From Pseudomonas sp. GD04019 (GTDB taxonomy: Bacteria; Pseudomonadota; Gammaproteobacteria; Pseudomonadales; Pseudomonadaceae), in assembly GCF_029837695.1 (NCBI RefSeq), contig NZ_JAOEEA010000006.1, positions 124,001 through 188,000 on the forward strand: a DNA stretch of 64,000 bases. The letters run 5' to 3'. Both the position numbers and the translations under genes were made by a program. Numbering within the stretch: position 1 is the first letter of the stretch; each line of letters begins with the position of its first letter. This document shows, piece after piece, positions 18,245 through 27,315 of the stretch. The notes beneath the pieces were generated by a model. It had not been told where the DNA came from. It made no database searches and saw nothing but the letters and a program-made list of their open reading frames with translations.

Positions 18245-18353
18245 GGCTGGAGCTCCGTTGGGAACCCTTCAGGTATAGCCCAGCGGCTGCGCCCGACGCG
18301 GCCTAGCGGGTTTGTCCGCAGCGCACGCGACGGACGGTGCACGCCGCCCTCAG

Positions 18354-18521
18354 AACCTATTCACGATCTCGCGAGCTAGAGAAAAACAAGGCAAAAGCGG
18401 CTGAGGAACGGACTGGGCCCGCACTCGGGTTTACAAGCGGTAAATGAGCATTCCGACCGAGCTGGCGACCCAGGCCGCCTTTAACGCAGTTTTTCCGACG
18501 TGCAGCAGATCGTGGAAGGTT
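18354..18521. mobile_element. MITE-like element, copy A (168 bp)
   Basis: The ends AACCTATTCACGATCT and, reversed, AACCTTCCACGATCT form imperfect terminal inverted repeats. The element is flanked by a 5-bp direct repeat CTCAG (18349-18353 and 18522-18526), a target duplication. Its core holds TTTAC-N5-GTAAA next to TGAGCATTCCGACC. The right copy of the target site overlaps the TGA stop of the amidase gene. It has no coding capacity, so any transposase acts in trans. Copy B (31405-31556) is in the opposite orientation. Confidence 0.75.
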
Positions 18522-18522
18522 C

Positions 18523-19296
18523 TCAGCGCTGGTTGAGCACCTGCAGGATCGCCGCACTCTCGGCATCCGCCTCGCCGTCGTAACGGGCCGGGCGGTACTT
18601 CATCTGGAAGGCGATCAGCACGTTGCGCGTGGCCGCATCGAGCACACCGTTGCGCGGCACTTGGTAGCCAAGCTCATGCAGCTGCGCCTGGAACCAGACG
18701 ATGTCAGGTAGCGCGGCGGCGAAGCGCGCCTGCTCGCGGGCCACGGCGGCGGCCTCCGGCCAGCGGATCAGCCCGGCATCGGCCAGACGCTTCCAGGGGA
18801 ACAGCGGGCCCGGGTCGACCTTGCGCTGGGGGGCGATGTCGCTGTGGCCGATGATGCTGTCGATCGGCAGGTCGTGGCGCTTGACCAGGTCCTTGAGCAG
18901 CACGATCAGCGCCTGTATCTGCGCCTCGCCATAGGGCTGCCAGTAGCGCCCGGCCGGGCCCTGGTAGTAGCCCTGGTTGACCAGCTCGATGCCGATGGTG
19001 CTGGCGTTGAGCCAGGTGCGGCCCTGCCATTGGCTATCGCCGGCATGCCAGGCGCGGCGGTCTTCGTCGACCAGGCGGTAGACCTTGGCGGCGCCATCGT
19101 CGATCAGGTAGTGGGCACTGACTTCGCCCCGGGTCAGCAGGGCCAGCGAGCGCACCAGGTCGGTGGAGGTGTAGTGCAGCACGATGTACTGCACGCGGCT
19201 GCTCTGGCCCTGGGCACGCAGGCTGTCGTCAATCTGCGGGCCGCTGGCGCAGCCGGCGAGGAGCAGGGCGAACAGGGCGAGGGCGGCGAGTCTCAT
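18523..19296 (-). CDS. ampDh2: N-acetylmuramoyl-L-alanine amidase, AmpDh2-type lipoprotein
   Basis: A 257-residue protein with lipobox LLLAGC (Cys about 17) followed by an amidase_2 (AmpD) domain. The zinc ligands are seen as H in VLHYTS, H in IIGHSDIA and D in KVDPGP, and a C-terminal peptidoglycan-binding domain follows (WFQAQLHELGYQVPRNGVLDAATRNVLIAFQMKY). It cleaves the MurNAc-L-Ala bond in periplasmic muropeptides, recycling them and lowering AmpR-dependent beta-lactamase induction. In P. aeruginosa AmpDh2 is encoded next to kinB; here about 10 kb of signalling genes separate them. The start is set by the lipoprotein signal; the SD is weak. Confidence 0.93.
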   Translation of the reverse strand: MRLAALALFALLLAGCASGPQIDDSLRAQGQSSRVQYIVLHYTSTDLVRSLALLTRGEVSAHYLIDDGAAKVYRLVDEDRRAWHAGDSQWQGRTWLNASTIGIELVNQGYYQGPAGRYWQPYGEAQIQALIVLLKDLVKRHDLPIDSIIGHSDIAPQRKVDPGPLFPWKRLADAGLIRWPEAAAVAREQARFAAALPDIVWFQAQLHELGYQVPRNGVLDAATRNVLIAFQMKYRPARYDGEADAESAAILQVLNQR

Positions 19297-19331
19297 GGGA
19301 TCGGCACGGCAGGTCGGGGCGGCAGTGTACC

Positions 19332-19925
19332 TCAGGGGGCGATGTGCAGAACGCTCTGCAGGTTGTCCAGCAACATGTCGACACTCAGCATGATCAGCAG
19401 CATGCCGGTCAGGCGCTCCACTGCGGTGAGGCCACGGGGGCCGAGGAACTTCTGCAGCCAGGAGGCCTGCAGCAGGATGCTGGCGGTAGCCAGCCAGGCC
19501 AGGCCGACGGCCAGGTACAGCTCCCACAGCGGTCCCTCGTAGGTACTGCGCAGGGTCATCAGCACGGCCAGGGCGGAGGGCCCGGCCACCGCCGGGGTGG
19601 CCAGCGGCACCAGCAGCGGTTCGCCGTCCGGCAGGTCGCCCAGCACACCCTCCGGACGCGGGAAGATCAGGCGCATGGCAATGACGAACAGGATGATGCC
19701 GCCAGCGATGGCGGTGGCCTCGCGCGACAGGCCCAGGCCGCTGAGGATCTTGTCGCCGAAGGTGAGGAATACCATCAGCAGCACCAGGGCCAGCAGCAGC
19801 TCGCGCAGGGCCACGCGCATGCGCCGCTCGGGCGCGACGTTCTTCAGCGCGGCCAGGTAGATGGCGATATTGCCGAACGGATCGGTGACCAGAAAGATCA
19901 GCACGGCGATGCCGAAAATGTCCAT
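19332..19925 (-). CDS. MarC-family inner-membrane protein
   Basis: A 197-residue protein with six hydrophobic helices and MarC family marks: IFLVTDPFGNIAIYLAALK at the N-terminus, a second PLATPAVAGPSAL repeat and LTGMLLIMLSVDMLLDNL at the end. The function of the family is unresolved; the old link to multiple antibiotic resistance is not supported. GAGGAG upstream sets the start at MDIFGIAV. It is divergent from the cryptochrome gene and 35 bases upstream of the amidase gene on the same strand. Confidence 0.88.
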   Translation of the reverse strand: MDIFGIAVLIFLVTDPFGNIAIYLAALKNVAPERRMRVALRELLLALVLLMVFLTFGDKILSGLGLSREATAIAGGIILFVIAMRLIFPRPEGVLGDLPDGEPLLVPLATPAVAGPSALAVLMTLRSTYEGPLWELYLAVGLAWLATASILLQASWLQKFLGPRGLTAVERLTGMLLIMLSVDMLLDNLQSVLHIAP

Positions 19926-20113
19926 GTAGCGCTCCTCGGGGAATGCGCACAGTTTATCCGCCGCCGCCACGCGCGTCTGCGCGACCAGCAAACGTGACAC
20001 TCATCACAATCGTTCGACACTTCGGACGCAGGGAAGTGGTACGCGGACAAACGGCCATGCGCCGCGGTCATAGCAGTCGTATCGTCAATTCATGCCTCCC
20101 CGAGGATGACGCC

Positions 20114-21535
20114 ATGCGCCGCGTGCTGCTCTGGTTCAAGCAGGATCTGCGCCTCGACGACCACCCGGCCCTGCAGGCCGCCATGGACGCCGACCGGGTA
20201 CTGCCGCTGTACGTGTTCGACCCCGACCTGCTGCAACCCGGCCCGCTCGGCTGCCGCCGCCTCGGCGTGCACCGCGCGCGCTTCCTGATGGAGAGCCTGG
20301 CCGCCCTCGACGGCGAGCTGCGCCAGCGCGGCTCCGGCCTGCTGGTGTTGCAGGGCCACGCCGAGCAGCTGATCCCGCGCCTGGCCGAGCAGCTCGATCT
20401 CGACGAGGTGCTGACCCTGGAGGAGATCGCACCGCAGCAGCGCGCCCAGCTCGACGCCCTGCGCCAGGCCCTCGGCCCGGTGCAGCTGCATGAGCTGCCG
20501 GGCAACCATCTGCTGCACGCCGCCGACCTGCCGTGCGCGCCGCACGAGCTGCCACAGGTGTTCAGCCAGTTCCGCGAGCGCGTCGAACAGCGCCTGCCGG
20601 TCTTCCAGCCGCGCCCGGCGGCGATGCGCCTGCCGCCCCTGCCGGACAACGCCAGCGCCTATTTCGCCGCCCTACCCAGCCTGTCCCAACTGGGCCTCGG
20701 CGAGCCGCTCAGCGTGCCCAACAGCGCCTTCCCCTTCTCCGGCGGCGAACCCGCGGCCCAGGCGCGCCTGCGCGACTACCTGTGGCTGACCCAGGGCGTG
20801 CGCAGCTACCGCGAGACGCGCAACGGCATGATCGGCAGCGAGTACTCGTCCAAGCTCTCACCCTGGCTGGCCAACGGCGCGCTCTCGCCGCGGCGGGTGG
20901 TGGCCGAGCTGCGTCGCCACGAGTCGCAGTACGGGCAGAACGATTCGACCCGCGCCCTGTGGCAGGAAATGCTCTGGCGCGAGTTCTTCCGCTGGACCCT
21001 GGTGCGCCATGGCGACGCGCTGTTCCGCGCCGACGGACTGAAGGCCACGGCACGCGCGCCACAACAGCTGGACGAGCGCTTCGAGCAGTGGTGCCAGGGA
21101 CGTACCGGCATGCCGCTGGTGGACGCCAACATGCGCGAGCTGGCCGCCACCGGCTTCATGTCCAACCGCGGCCGGCAGATAGTCGCCAGTTACCTGGTCG
21201 GCAACCTGCAACAGGACTGGCGGCACGGTGCCGCCTGGTTCGAGGAGCATCTGCTGGACTACGACCCGGCCAGCAACTGGGGCAACTGGGCCTACCTGGC
21301 CGGCGTCGCCAGCGACCCGCATCGCCAGCACCTGGCCAATGCACTGCGCCAGGCCCGCCAGTACGACCCCAGCGCCGCCTACGTCAGCCTGTGGCTGCCG
21401 GAGCTGCGCGATGTGCCGCAGCACCTGCGGCACACGCCGTTCCTGCTGTCGCACCTACAGCTGGACGCCATGGGCTATCCGCGCCTGGAGCGCATTCCCG
21501 AGGACTGGAAGCCTTATCTGCCCAGCGCGGCCTAG
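20114..21535 (+). CDS. DASH-type cryptochrome/photolyase
   Basis: A 473-residue flavoprotein. The N-terminal alpha/beta antenna-binding domain (about 1-130) starts MRRVLLWFKQDLRLDDHPAL. The C-terminal helical FAD domain has TQGVRSYRETRNGMIGSEYSSKLSPWLA, REFFRWT, LPLVDANMREL-like, GFMSNRGRQIVASYL and DYDPASNWGNWAYLAGV motifs. The order QGVRSYRETRN...SSKLSPWLANG and the N-rich SNWGNW motif fit Cry-DASH, which repairs cyclobutane dimers in (mainly single-stranded) DNA with blue light. GAGGA before ATG 20114 sets the start; a long in-frame extension upstream lacks an SD. Confidence 0.92.
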   Translation: MRRVLLWFKQDLRLDDHPALQAAMDADRVLPLYVFDPDLLQPGPLGCRRLGVHRARFLMESLAALDGELRQRGSGLLVLQGHAEQLIPRLAEQLDLDEVLTLEEIAPQQRAQLDALRQALGPVQLHELPGNHLLHAADLPCAPHELPQVFSQFRERVEQRLPVFQPRPAAMRLPPLPDNASAYFAALPSLSQLGLGEPLSVPNSAFPFSGGEPAAQARLRDYLWLTQGVRSYRETRNGMIGSEYSSKLSPWLANGALSPRRVVAELRRHESQYGQNDSTRALWQEMLWREFFRWTLVRHGDALFRADGLKATARAPQQLDERFEQWCQGRTGMPLVDANMRELAATGFMSNRGRQIVASYLVGNLQQDWRHGAAWFEEHLLDYDPASNWGNWAYLAGVASDPHRQHLANALRQARQYDPSAAYVSLWLPELRDVPQHLRHTPFLLSHLQLDAMGYPRLERIPEDWKPYLPSAA

Positions 21536-21559
21536 CGCTCGACCATCGAGCGCCGGCGG

Positions 21560-23488
21560 CTAGCCCAGCTCGACGCGGTTGCGCCCCTCGCGCTTGGCCT
21601 TGTACAGCGCCTGGTCGGCGCGACCGAAGGCGGCCTCGCCGCTCTCGCCGGAGAGGAAGGCGGTCAGGCCAGCGGACAGGGTGATGGTCACCGGCTCACC
21701 ACGGAAGTGGAACGGGCAGGACTCGACGGCGCTGCGCAGGGTCTCCAGCAACTGCTGCCCCCCTTCCAGCGGGGTGCTCGGCACCAGCAGGACGAACTCC
21801 TCGCCGCCGAAACGAGCGAGGAAATCGGTCTTGCGCAGGCGCTTGGCCAGCTCGCCGGCGATGATCTTCAGCACCTTGTCGCCGGCCAGATGGCCGTAGC
21901 CATCGTTGATGCGCTTGAAGTGGTCGATGTCGAGCACCGCCAGCAGCAGCTCGCCGCCGTAGCGACGCCAGCGCGCCACCTCCAGCTCCAGGCGCTCGGC
22001 CCAGCCTGCACGGTTGGCCAGGCCGGTGAGCGGATCGGTCAGGGCCTTCTGCCGCTGCTCCTCGAGGTGATCGCGGAAACCCTGGGCCTCCTGTTCCATC
22101 TCGGCGACGCGCTGTGACAGCGCCTTGAGCCGCCCGGCCACCTCCTCCTCGCGGCCCTCGCGCTGGCGCTGGTGTTCGCCCACCGTGCTGAGCAGCCCGT
22201 CCAGGCGCTGCTCCAGGGCGCGCTTGAGACTGGGCAGGTCGACCGCCTCCTGCACGCTGGCCTGTAATCCGCTGACCTGCTCGCGCAGCTCCTGATTGAA
22301 GTTGCGCGCGCTCTCCACCGACTCGCTGTAGCCCTCGTGGGCCTCGGTCAGGGTACCGAGGAAGGCGGCCAGGCGCTCGTTGAGCTGCTTGAGGTAGCCG
22401 GCGAACTCACGCTGGCCGCTGTCGGTGACGGCCAGCACCAGCACCGCCAGGTCATCCAGCAGCGGCACCAGTTCGTACCAGTTCAGGCCGCCATGCAGGC
22501 GCTCGCGCAGGGCATCGCCCTGGGGTCGGTGGTGCTCCGGCAGTTCCAGCTCGTCGAGCAGGCCCAGCAGGCTGTCGGCAATATGCGGCGCCACGGCGCT
22601 GTAACCGGGCTCAGGAGGCTCGGGCAGGGCAAACGCGGGGTCGCCGTCGCCGGTGATGATGCGTGCATCCAGTGGCAGGCTGTCCAGGCTGGCGACCGAG
22701 GGCACGGCACGCGAGACCGATGGGGCGGCGGATGGCTGCGGCTGGTCGGCTTCGACCCGCGCGACCGTCTGCTCAACGGCGACGGGGTTGGCAGCGACGG
22801 CCGTCTGGCTGGCCGCGGGAGTTATCGGAGCAAACTCGGCAACGGTGGGCTGAGCCGGCGCGGGGGCGGCTTGCGCGGGCGGCTCGTCGTCCTCGAGTTC
22901 GAAGTCCTGCTCGGCAATCGGCTGCGCATGGGGCTGCTCGACCGGTGCGTCAGCGGGCGCATCGTCGCGACCGCTGCCGAACAGGCGCTGCAGCAGACCG
23001 GGGCGCTCCACCGGCTCGCTGCCCAGCACGCTCAAGGCCTTGCCCTGCAGGCTGCTCAGTTCGGCCAGCAACGCCGGCAGTTCGCGTGGCTGACTGGCAC
23101 GCTCCTCGATGCGTTTGGCGAACTGCTTGAGCGCCTTGCGCACCTCGCGCGGCGGGTCGAGGGCCAGCAGCTGCTGGGTCAGGCCGGTGATGCCGGCGAC
23201 GTTCTGCTCGATCCGCTGCTGGCGACGCTGCTCGGAATCCAGCACCGCCTTCTCCAGGCGCGGGATCAGGGCTGAGAGGCCGTTGTCCATCTGCTCGCCG
23301 CGGATCAGGTCACGCAGTTCCTGCATGCACTGGTCCACCGCCTTGTCGCTGCCTTCCGCCGCCAGGGAGCTGCGCACCAGGCCGCGGCGCAAAAGGTCGA
23401 GACGCTCGTTCCAGCGCTGCTCCTGCAGCTCCTGCTGTTCCAGGCTCTCTAGGTACTTGGCTTTCCAGCGCTGGGCATCATCGGTCAT
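21560..23488 (-). CDS. GGDEF diguanylate cyclase with long helical N-terminus (DgcH-like)
   Basis: A 642-residue soluble protein. About 1-140 is helical and Arg/Glu-rich, about 150-260 is a low-complexity Ala/Pro linker, and about 290-460 is a second helical/coiled-coil region. The C-terminal GGDEF domain (about 470-640) has [25 protein letters not shown] and the active-site [11 protein letters not shown], so it should make c-di-GMP. An RxxD-type inhibitory site is present upstream of GGEEF as RKTD. Position and layout match the P. aeruginosa diguanylate cyclase gene between ampDh2 and dsbA. The EEP hydrolase gene lies 24 bases upstream. Confidence 0.93.
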   Translation of the reverse strand: MTDDAQRWKAKYLESLEQQELQEQRWNERLDLLRRGLVRSSLAAEGSDKAVDQCMQELRDLIRGEQMDNGLSALIPRLEKAVLDSEQRRQQRIEQNVAGITGLTQQLLALDPPREVRKALKQFAKRIEERASQPRELPALLAELSSLQGKALSVLGSEPVERPGLLQRLFGSGRDDAPADAPVEQPHAQPIAEQDFELEDDEPPAQAAPAPAQPTVAEFAPITPAASQTAVAANPVAVEQTVARVEADQPQPSAAPSVSRAVPSVASLDSLPLDARIITGDGDPAFALPEPPEPGYSAVAPHIADSLLGLLDELELPEHHRPQGDALRERLHGGLNWYELVPLLDDLAVLVLAVTDSGQREFAGYLKQLNERLAAFLGTLTEAHEGYSESVESARNFNQELREQVSGLQASVQEAVDLPSLKRALEQRLDGLLSTVGEHQRQREGREEEVAGRLKALSQRVAEMEQEAQGFRDHLEEQRQKALTDPLTGLANRAGWAERLELEVARWRRYGGELLLAVLDIDHFKRINDGYGHLAGDKVLKIIAGELAKRLRKTDFLARFGGEEFVLLVPSTPLEGGQQLLETLRSAVESCPFHFRGEPVTITLSAGLTAFLSGESGEAAFGRADQALYKAKREGRNRVELG

Positions 23489-23512
23489 GGTGGCGATCCA
23501 GTGGCAAAGCCA

Positions 23513-24358
23513 CTACAGCATAGGCAGGTTGAGACCGGTCGGCAGGCGGATATCCACCGCTACCGGCAAATGATCGGAGATCGGCTGGCTGAGCACGGCA
23601 ACCCGTTCCAGCACCAGCTCCGGACTCAGCAGAATATGATCCAGACAGCGCTGCGGACGCCAGCTGGGAAAGGTCGCGTCGATCTGCGGGGCGACCAGGC
23701 CCAGGTCGCGCAGTGGCGAGTGCTGCAGCAGGTCGATGGCATGGGTGTTCATGTCACCCATCAGCACCACGTGGCGAGCGCCATCGATCAGCTCACGCAC
23801 ATAGGCCAGCTGGCGGGTGCGGGTACGCGGCCCCAGGGCCAGGTGCATGTTGATCACCACCAGCGCATCCGCTCCCTCGCCGAACTTCAGCAGCACGGCG
23901 CCACGCCCCGGCGGGCCGGGTAGCGGGTGATCTTCCAGTTGGTCGGGCCGCAGCCGGCTGAGCACGCCATTGCTGTGCTGGGCCAGGCGGCCGAGGTTGC
24001 GGTTGAGCTGTTGGTACCAGTAGGGGAAGGCACCCAGCTCGGCCAGACGCTCGACCTGGTTGACGTAGCCCGAGCGCAGGCTGCCGCCGTCCACTTCCTG
24101 CAGGGCGACCAGGTCGTAGTCACCGAGCAGCGCGCCGATCCGTTGCAGATTGCCGGCCCTGCCGGGGTGCGGCAACAGGTGCTGCCAGCCACGGGTCAGG
24201 TAGTGATGGTAGCGCTCGGTGCTGATGCCGACCTGGATGTTGAAGCTGAGCAGGCGCAGACGGCCATCGCCACAGTGGCCGCCGGAGTCCGCGCAAAGAC
24301 CGTTGACCTGCGTCTGACGCAGGCCCGCGGAACGCCCGGCACTCCAGCGGCGCAGCAT
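23513..24358 (-). CDS. Endonuclease/exonuclease/phosphatase (EEP) family hydrolase
   Basis: A 281-residue protein with the DNase I-like EEP fold. It has SFNIQVGIS (metal Asn), VALQEVDGGSLRSGY (metal Glu), NMHLALGPRTR, VLMGDMNTHAIDLL (D-N pair), DATFPSWRP.RCLDHILLSPEL and SDHLPVAVDI (catalytic D-H). All catalytic positions appear intact. The substrate is unknown. There is no clear signal peptide. It starts 10 bases after the dsbA stop and is probably co-transcribed with it and with the downstream cyclase. Confidence 0.9.
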   Translation of the reverse strand: MLRRWSAGRSAGLRQTQVNGLCADSGGHCGDGRLRLLSFNIQVGISTERYHHYLTRGWQHLLPHPGRAGNLQRIGALLGDYDLVALQEVDGGSLRSGYVNQVERLAELGAFPYWYQQLNRNLGRLAQHSNGVLSRLRPDQLEDHPLPGPPGRGAVLLKFGEGADALVVINMHLALGPRTRTRQLAYVRELIDGARHVVLMGDMNTHAIDLLQHSPLRDLGLVAPQIDATFPSWRPQRCLDHILLSPELVLERVAVLSQPISDHLPVAVDIRLPTGLNLPML

Positions 24359-24368
24359 GGCTAGGTAC

Positions 24369-24998
24369 TCAGTTGGCGGAACGCTCTTTCTGGATCAGGA
24401 AGTCGGCGACCTGCAGCGCTTCCTGCGGTCCGCCAGCGCTGCGGATGTCGAAGCGATACTTGCCGCCCACGATCAGCACCGGTACGCCGGTGATCTGGTA
24501 GGCCTTCGCCAGTTGCTTGGCCTTGGCCATCTGGCCCTTCACGGCGAAGGAGTTGAAGGTGCTGAGGAACTTGCCCTTGTCCACGCCATGACCAGCGAGG
24601 AACTCGGCCATTTCTTCGGGCGTTTCCAGCTTGCGCTTTTCCTTGTGGATGGCACTGAACACCGCCTCGTGCACCTGCTGCTCGACACCCATGGACTCGA
24701 GGGTGATGAACAGCTGGCCGTGCACGTCCCACACGCCGCCGAACAGGGCGGGGATGCGCACGAATTTGACGTCTTCCGGCAGCTTAGCGACCCAGGGATT
24801 GAGGGTCGGCTCGAACTGGTAGCAGTGCGGGCAGCCATACCAGAACAGCTCGACCACCTCGACCTTGCCCGGTTGCGAGACCGGTACCGGGCTGCTCAGC
24901 TCGACGTACTGGCGGCCGGCTTCGATGCTCTCGGCCTGGGCGCCCAGGCCCAGCAGGCTGAGGCTGGCGAAGGCGGCGCTGAGAATCAGGTTACGCAT
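24369..24998 (-). CDS. dsbA: Thiol:disulfide interchange protein DsbA
   Basis: A 209-residue periplasmic oxidase. The signal peptide MRNLILSAAFASLSLLGLGAQA is followed by a thioredoxin fold with inserted helical domain, active site C-P-H-C (FWYGCPHCYQFEP, about residue 55) and the cis-Pro loop TGVPVLIV. It introduces disulfides into exported proteins and is re-oxidised by DsbB. AAGGAG before the ATG sets the start. It lies downstream of cytochrome c4 but behind that gene's terminator. Confidence 0.96.
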   Translation of the reverse strand: MRNLILSAAFASLSLLGLGAQAESIEAGRQYVELSSPVPVSQPGKVEVVELFWYGCPHCYQFEPTLNPWVAKLPEDVKFVRIPALFGGVWDVHGQLFITLESMGVEQQVHEAVFSAIHKEKRKLETPEEMAEFLAGHGVDKGKFLSTFNSFAVKGQMAKAKQLAKAYQITGVPVLIVGGKYRFDIRSAGGPQEALQVADFLIQKERSAN

Positions 24999-25097
24999 GC
25001 AGAACTCCTTGACGATGGGAACCGCGCGGGCGGGCGCGGCTCGGTTCGACCGGCGGCGCAGCGGCGGGTTCCGGCATTGTAGCGGCAGCACCAACGA

Positions 25098-25123
25098 AAA
25101 AGGGTGGCCGTGGCCACCCTTTT
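25098..25123 (-). terminator. Rho-independent terminator of the cytochrome c4 gene
   Basis: AAAAGGGTGGCC-GT-GGCCACCCTTTT forms a perfect stem. Read on the minus strand it follows the cytochrome c4 stop and ends in TTTTTCG. Confidence 0.85.
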
Positions 25124-25144
25124 GTTTCCGCTTGTCAGGGCTGC

Positions 25145-25768
25145 TTAGTGCAGGCCCTGGATGTAGCTGGACACGGCTTCGATGTCCTTGTTGCTCAGCT
25201 TGGCAGCGATGGCGCGCATGATCATCGCGTCGCCGTCGTTGGTGCGGTTGCCTTCGCGGAAGTCGGTCAGCTGCTTGGCCACGTACGTCGCATGCTGGCC
25301 GCCCAGTTTGGGGAAGCTGGCAGCAGCCAGGCCGGCGCCGTTCGGCGAGTGGCAACCGGTGCAGGCCGGCATGCCCTCGGCGATCTTGCCGCCACGGAAC
25401 AGAGCCTCGCCACGCTCGACCAGCTTGGGATCGGCGGCGCCGACGCTCATCTGCTGGCTGGCGAAGAAGGCGGAGATATCGGCCAGGTCCTGCTCGCTGA
25501 GGTTGTCCAGCAGGCCTGTCATCTCCAGCACCGTGCGCTTGCCGCCCTTGATGTCATTCAGCTGCTTCAGCAGGTAACGCTCGCCCTGGCCGGCCAGCTT
25601 GGGGAAGTTCGGCGCGGCGCTGTTGCCGTCGGCACCGTGGCAGGCGCCACAGACAGCCGTCTTGGCCTTGCCGGCTTCGGCATCGCCGACGATCTTGCCA
25701 GCGTCGGCGGCTTGCGCTGCCACGGAGACACCCAGGCTCAACAGGAGACTCACGAGTACTTTGTTCAT
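25145..25768 (-). CDS. Dihaem cytochrome c4
   Basis: A 207-residue periplasmic protein. The signal peptide ends in AQAAD and is followed by two homologous class I cytochrome c domains with haem sites CGACH (about 39-43) and CTGCH (about 138-142) and Met ligands in the SEQDLADISAFFASQQMS and AVSSYIQGLH regions. Cytochrome c4 carries electrons to terminal oxidases, here plausibly cbb3 or the aa3 oxidase encoded 20 kb away. It is followed by a strong terminator and preceded by a cytochrome c5 gene on the same strand. Confidence 0.95.
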   Translation of the reverse strand: MNKVLVSLLLSLGVSVAAQAADAGKIVGDAEAGKAKTAVCGACHGADGNSAAPNFPKLAGQGERYLLKQLNDIKGGKRTVLEMTGLLDNLSEQDLADISAFFASQQMSVGAADPKLVERGEALFRGGKIAEGMPACTGCHSPNGAGLAAASFPKLGGQHATYVAKQLTDFREGNRTNDGDAMIMRAIAAKLSNKDIEAVSSYIQGLH

Positions 25769-25813
25769 CAGCTAATCCAATAACGGCTAGAGGTAATTAG
25801 GTTTCTTACGGGA

Positions 25814-26107
25814 CTACTCGCTCATCAACTTGATGACGGCCTGGTAGTCCTCGGCACTGCAATCCATGCACAGGCCACGGGGTGGCATGGCATTCAAACC
25901 GTTGGTGACGCTCTGCACCATCGCGTCCATGCCCTTGGCCACGCGTGGCTCCCAAGCTGCCTTGTCGCCTCGCTTGGGCGCCATCGGCAACTGACCATTG
26001 TGGCAGGCCGCACAGGCCTTGGCATAAACCGCTTCCGGATCCTGCGCCGCATTCGCGGCACCCGACAACCACAGCAACGCCGCGCCGACGATCAGCACTC
26101 TATTCAT
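25814..26107 (-). CDS. Small monohaem cytochrome c5-type protein
   Basis: A 97-residue exported protein: signal peptide about 1-20 (ending GAANA), haem motif CAACH, and the cytochrome c5 features LPMAPKRGD and MPPRGLCMDCSAEDY, where Met is the sixth ligand and the CxxC pair forms the c5 disulfide. It probably serves as an electron carrier with cytochrome c4, encoded 45 bases downstream. It is divergent from engB. Confidence 0.92.
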   Translation of the reverse strand: MNRVLIVGAALLWLSGAANAAQDPEAVYAKACAACHNGQLPMAPKRGDKAAWEPRVAKGMDAMVQSVTNGLNAMPPRGLCMDCSAEDYQAVIKLMSE

Positions 26108-26310
26108 AGCCTAAACCTCATCAGGGAGGGAACGGCCTGCGTCTAGTCGCGCAGCGTGTTCTGTCTCGTTCCCGGCGGAAGGACAAAGCGCACACAAAAT
26201 CTGCGGCATTATATACTGGCGTCGCTGAAACGGAAGCGACAGCATGCCGCGCCCCGGGGCCTCCCGGGCCGCCGCCGAGCGCTCCGGCTCCCCGCCCATA
26301 CGGACTTCCC

Positions 26311-26961
26311 ATGTCATCCAAGAATCCCATTCTCGGCCTGTGCCAGCAGGCAACCTTCCTCATCAGCGCCGCCAAGGTCGACCAGTGCCCGGACGATTCG
26401 GGCCTGGAAGTGGCCTTCGCCGGCCGCTCCAACGCCGGCAAGTCGAGCGCGCTGAATACCCTGACCCACGCCAGCCTGGCGCGCACCTCGAAGACCCCGG
26501 GGCGCACCCAGCTGCTCAACTTCTTCCGCCTGGACGATGAGCGCCGCCTGGTCGACCTGCCGGGCTACGGCTACGCCAAGGTGCCGATTCCGCTCAAGCA
26601 GCACTGGCAGAAGCACCTGGAGGCCTACCTGGGCAGCCGCGAAAGCCTGGCCGGACTGGTGCTGATGATGGACATCCGCCACCCGCTGACCGAGTTCGAC
26701 TGCATGATGCTGGACTGGTCCAAGGCCAGCGGCATGCCGCTGCATATCCTGCTGACCAAGGCCGACAAGCTGACCTTCGGCGCCGCCAAGAACACCCTGC
26801 TCAAGGTGCGCCAGGAGATCCGCAAGGAGTGGGGCGATGACGTCGCCAGCATCCAGTTGTTCTCGGCGCCCAAGCGCATGGGCGTGGAGGAGGCACAGCT
26901 GGTGCTGGCCCAGTGGCTGGGGCTGATCGAACGCGAAGAAGGCAGCGATTTCGCGAGCTAG
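26311..26961 (+). CDS. engB: Ribosome biogenesis GTPase EngB (YihA/YsxC)
   Basis: A 216-residue GTPase: G1 GRSNAGKSS (about 36-44), G3 DLPGYG, G4 TKADK, G5 SAPKR. It acts in the cytoplasm in late 50S subunit assembly. The last codons and the TAG stop (FAS-stop) coincide with the start of a decayed intergenic repeat, so the C-terminus may be shaped by it. The SD is weak. It converges with the sRNA gene and polA, as in other gammaproteobacteria. Confidence 0.96.
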   Translation: MSSKNPILGLCQQATFLISAAKVDQCPDDSGLEVAFAGRSNAGKSSALNTLTHASLARTSKTPGRTQLLNFFRLDDERRLVDLPGYGYAKVPIPLKQHWQKHLEAYLGSRESLAGLVLMMDIRHPLTEFDCMMLDWSKASGMPLHILLTKADKLTFGAAKNTLLKVRQEIRKEWGDDVASIQLFSAPKRMGVEEAQLVLAQWLGLIEREEGSDFAS

Positions 26962-27065
26962 AGCCGGGCTAGGCGAAAGTGGGCGAGGGCGCGGAGTTTA
27001 CGCGTTGTAAATGAGCAGCCCGAGACCACTTTCAACAACGCCCGGCCGACGCGCAGCAAATCGCG
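26946..27065. repeat. Decayed copy C of the AACCT MITE-like family
   Basis: It shares CGCGAGCTAGAG, the GTTTAC-N5-GTAAATGAGC core and a GCAGCARATCG right end with copy A, but the AACCT tips and target duplication are gone. Its left part covers the engB stop codon; its right end abuts the A-tract that encodes the sRNA terminator. Confidence 0.6.
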
Positions 27066-27068
27066 AGC

Positions 27069-27200
27069 AAAAAAAACCCCGGGCTTCGTATGGGGAGGGA
27101 GAAGACCGGGGTTCAATTCTGAACCGCTAGGGCGGGGTTCAGAGATCTGCCAACACTAAAACACAGCTAGGAGCATCGAAAGGCACGCATGCCATTCGTG
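27069..27200 (-). ncRNA. ersA: ErsA-like small RNA in the polA-engB interval
   Basis: Predicted 132-nt transcript on the minus strand. It ends in a rho-independent terminator: stem AACCCCGG/CCGGGGTT (27106-27113 and 27075-27082) and eight T (27069-27076). The terminator loop holds CTTCTCCCTCCCC, a C-rich anti-Shine-Dalgarno stretch suited to base-pairing with ribosome binding sites, and a second GAACCCCGCCC segment lies upstream. The position matches P. aeruginosa ErsA (and E. coli Spot 42), and 132 nt is the ErsA length as I recall it. ErsA is an Hfq-dependent sRNA acting on algC, among others. An AlgU-type promoter precedes it. Confidence 0.82.
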
Positions 27201-27203
27201 ATC

Positions 27204-27231
27204 TCTGACCTGCCAATCTGGCGGTTAGTTC
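27204..27231 (-). promoter_or_regulatory. AlgU (sigma-22)-type promoter of the sRNA
   Basis: Minus strand: GAACTA (27226-27231), 17-bp spacer, TCAGA (27204-27208), close to the AlgU consensus GAACTT-N16/17-TCTGA. The predicted start at about 27200 gives a 132-nt RNA. It ties the sRNA to the same envelope-stress/alginate network as algB. Confidence 0.7.
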
Positions 27232-27283
27232 AGTTTTTTTTAAATCGCATTGCCATAAAAAACGGCAATAAATCTGTAACGCA

Positions 27284-27306
27284 GCATAAGGCATGCGACC
27301 TTATGC
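27284..27306 (-). terminator. Hairpin just after polA
   Basis: GCATAAGG-N7-CCTTATGC, a perfect 8-bp stem starting 10 bases after the polA stop. A weaker TTGCC...GGCAA stem with a T-rich loop follows (about 27250-27268). They could end polA transcripts before the sRNA promoter. Confidence 0.5.
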
Positions 27307-27315
27307 CGCAGCCGA

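Noticed and set aside
18245..18522. Possible tRNA or sRNA in the gap between the EAL and amidase genes
   Set aside because: The fold potential is explained by the MITE-like inverted repeat; no tRNA cloverleaf, anticodon arm or CCA end was found.
19943..20113. 57-codon N-terminal extension of the cryptochrome
   Set aside because: The extension has no SD and no similarity to the antenna domain; the ATG at 20114 has GAGGA and starts the conserved fold.
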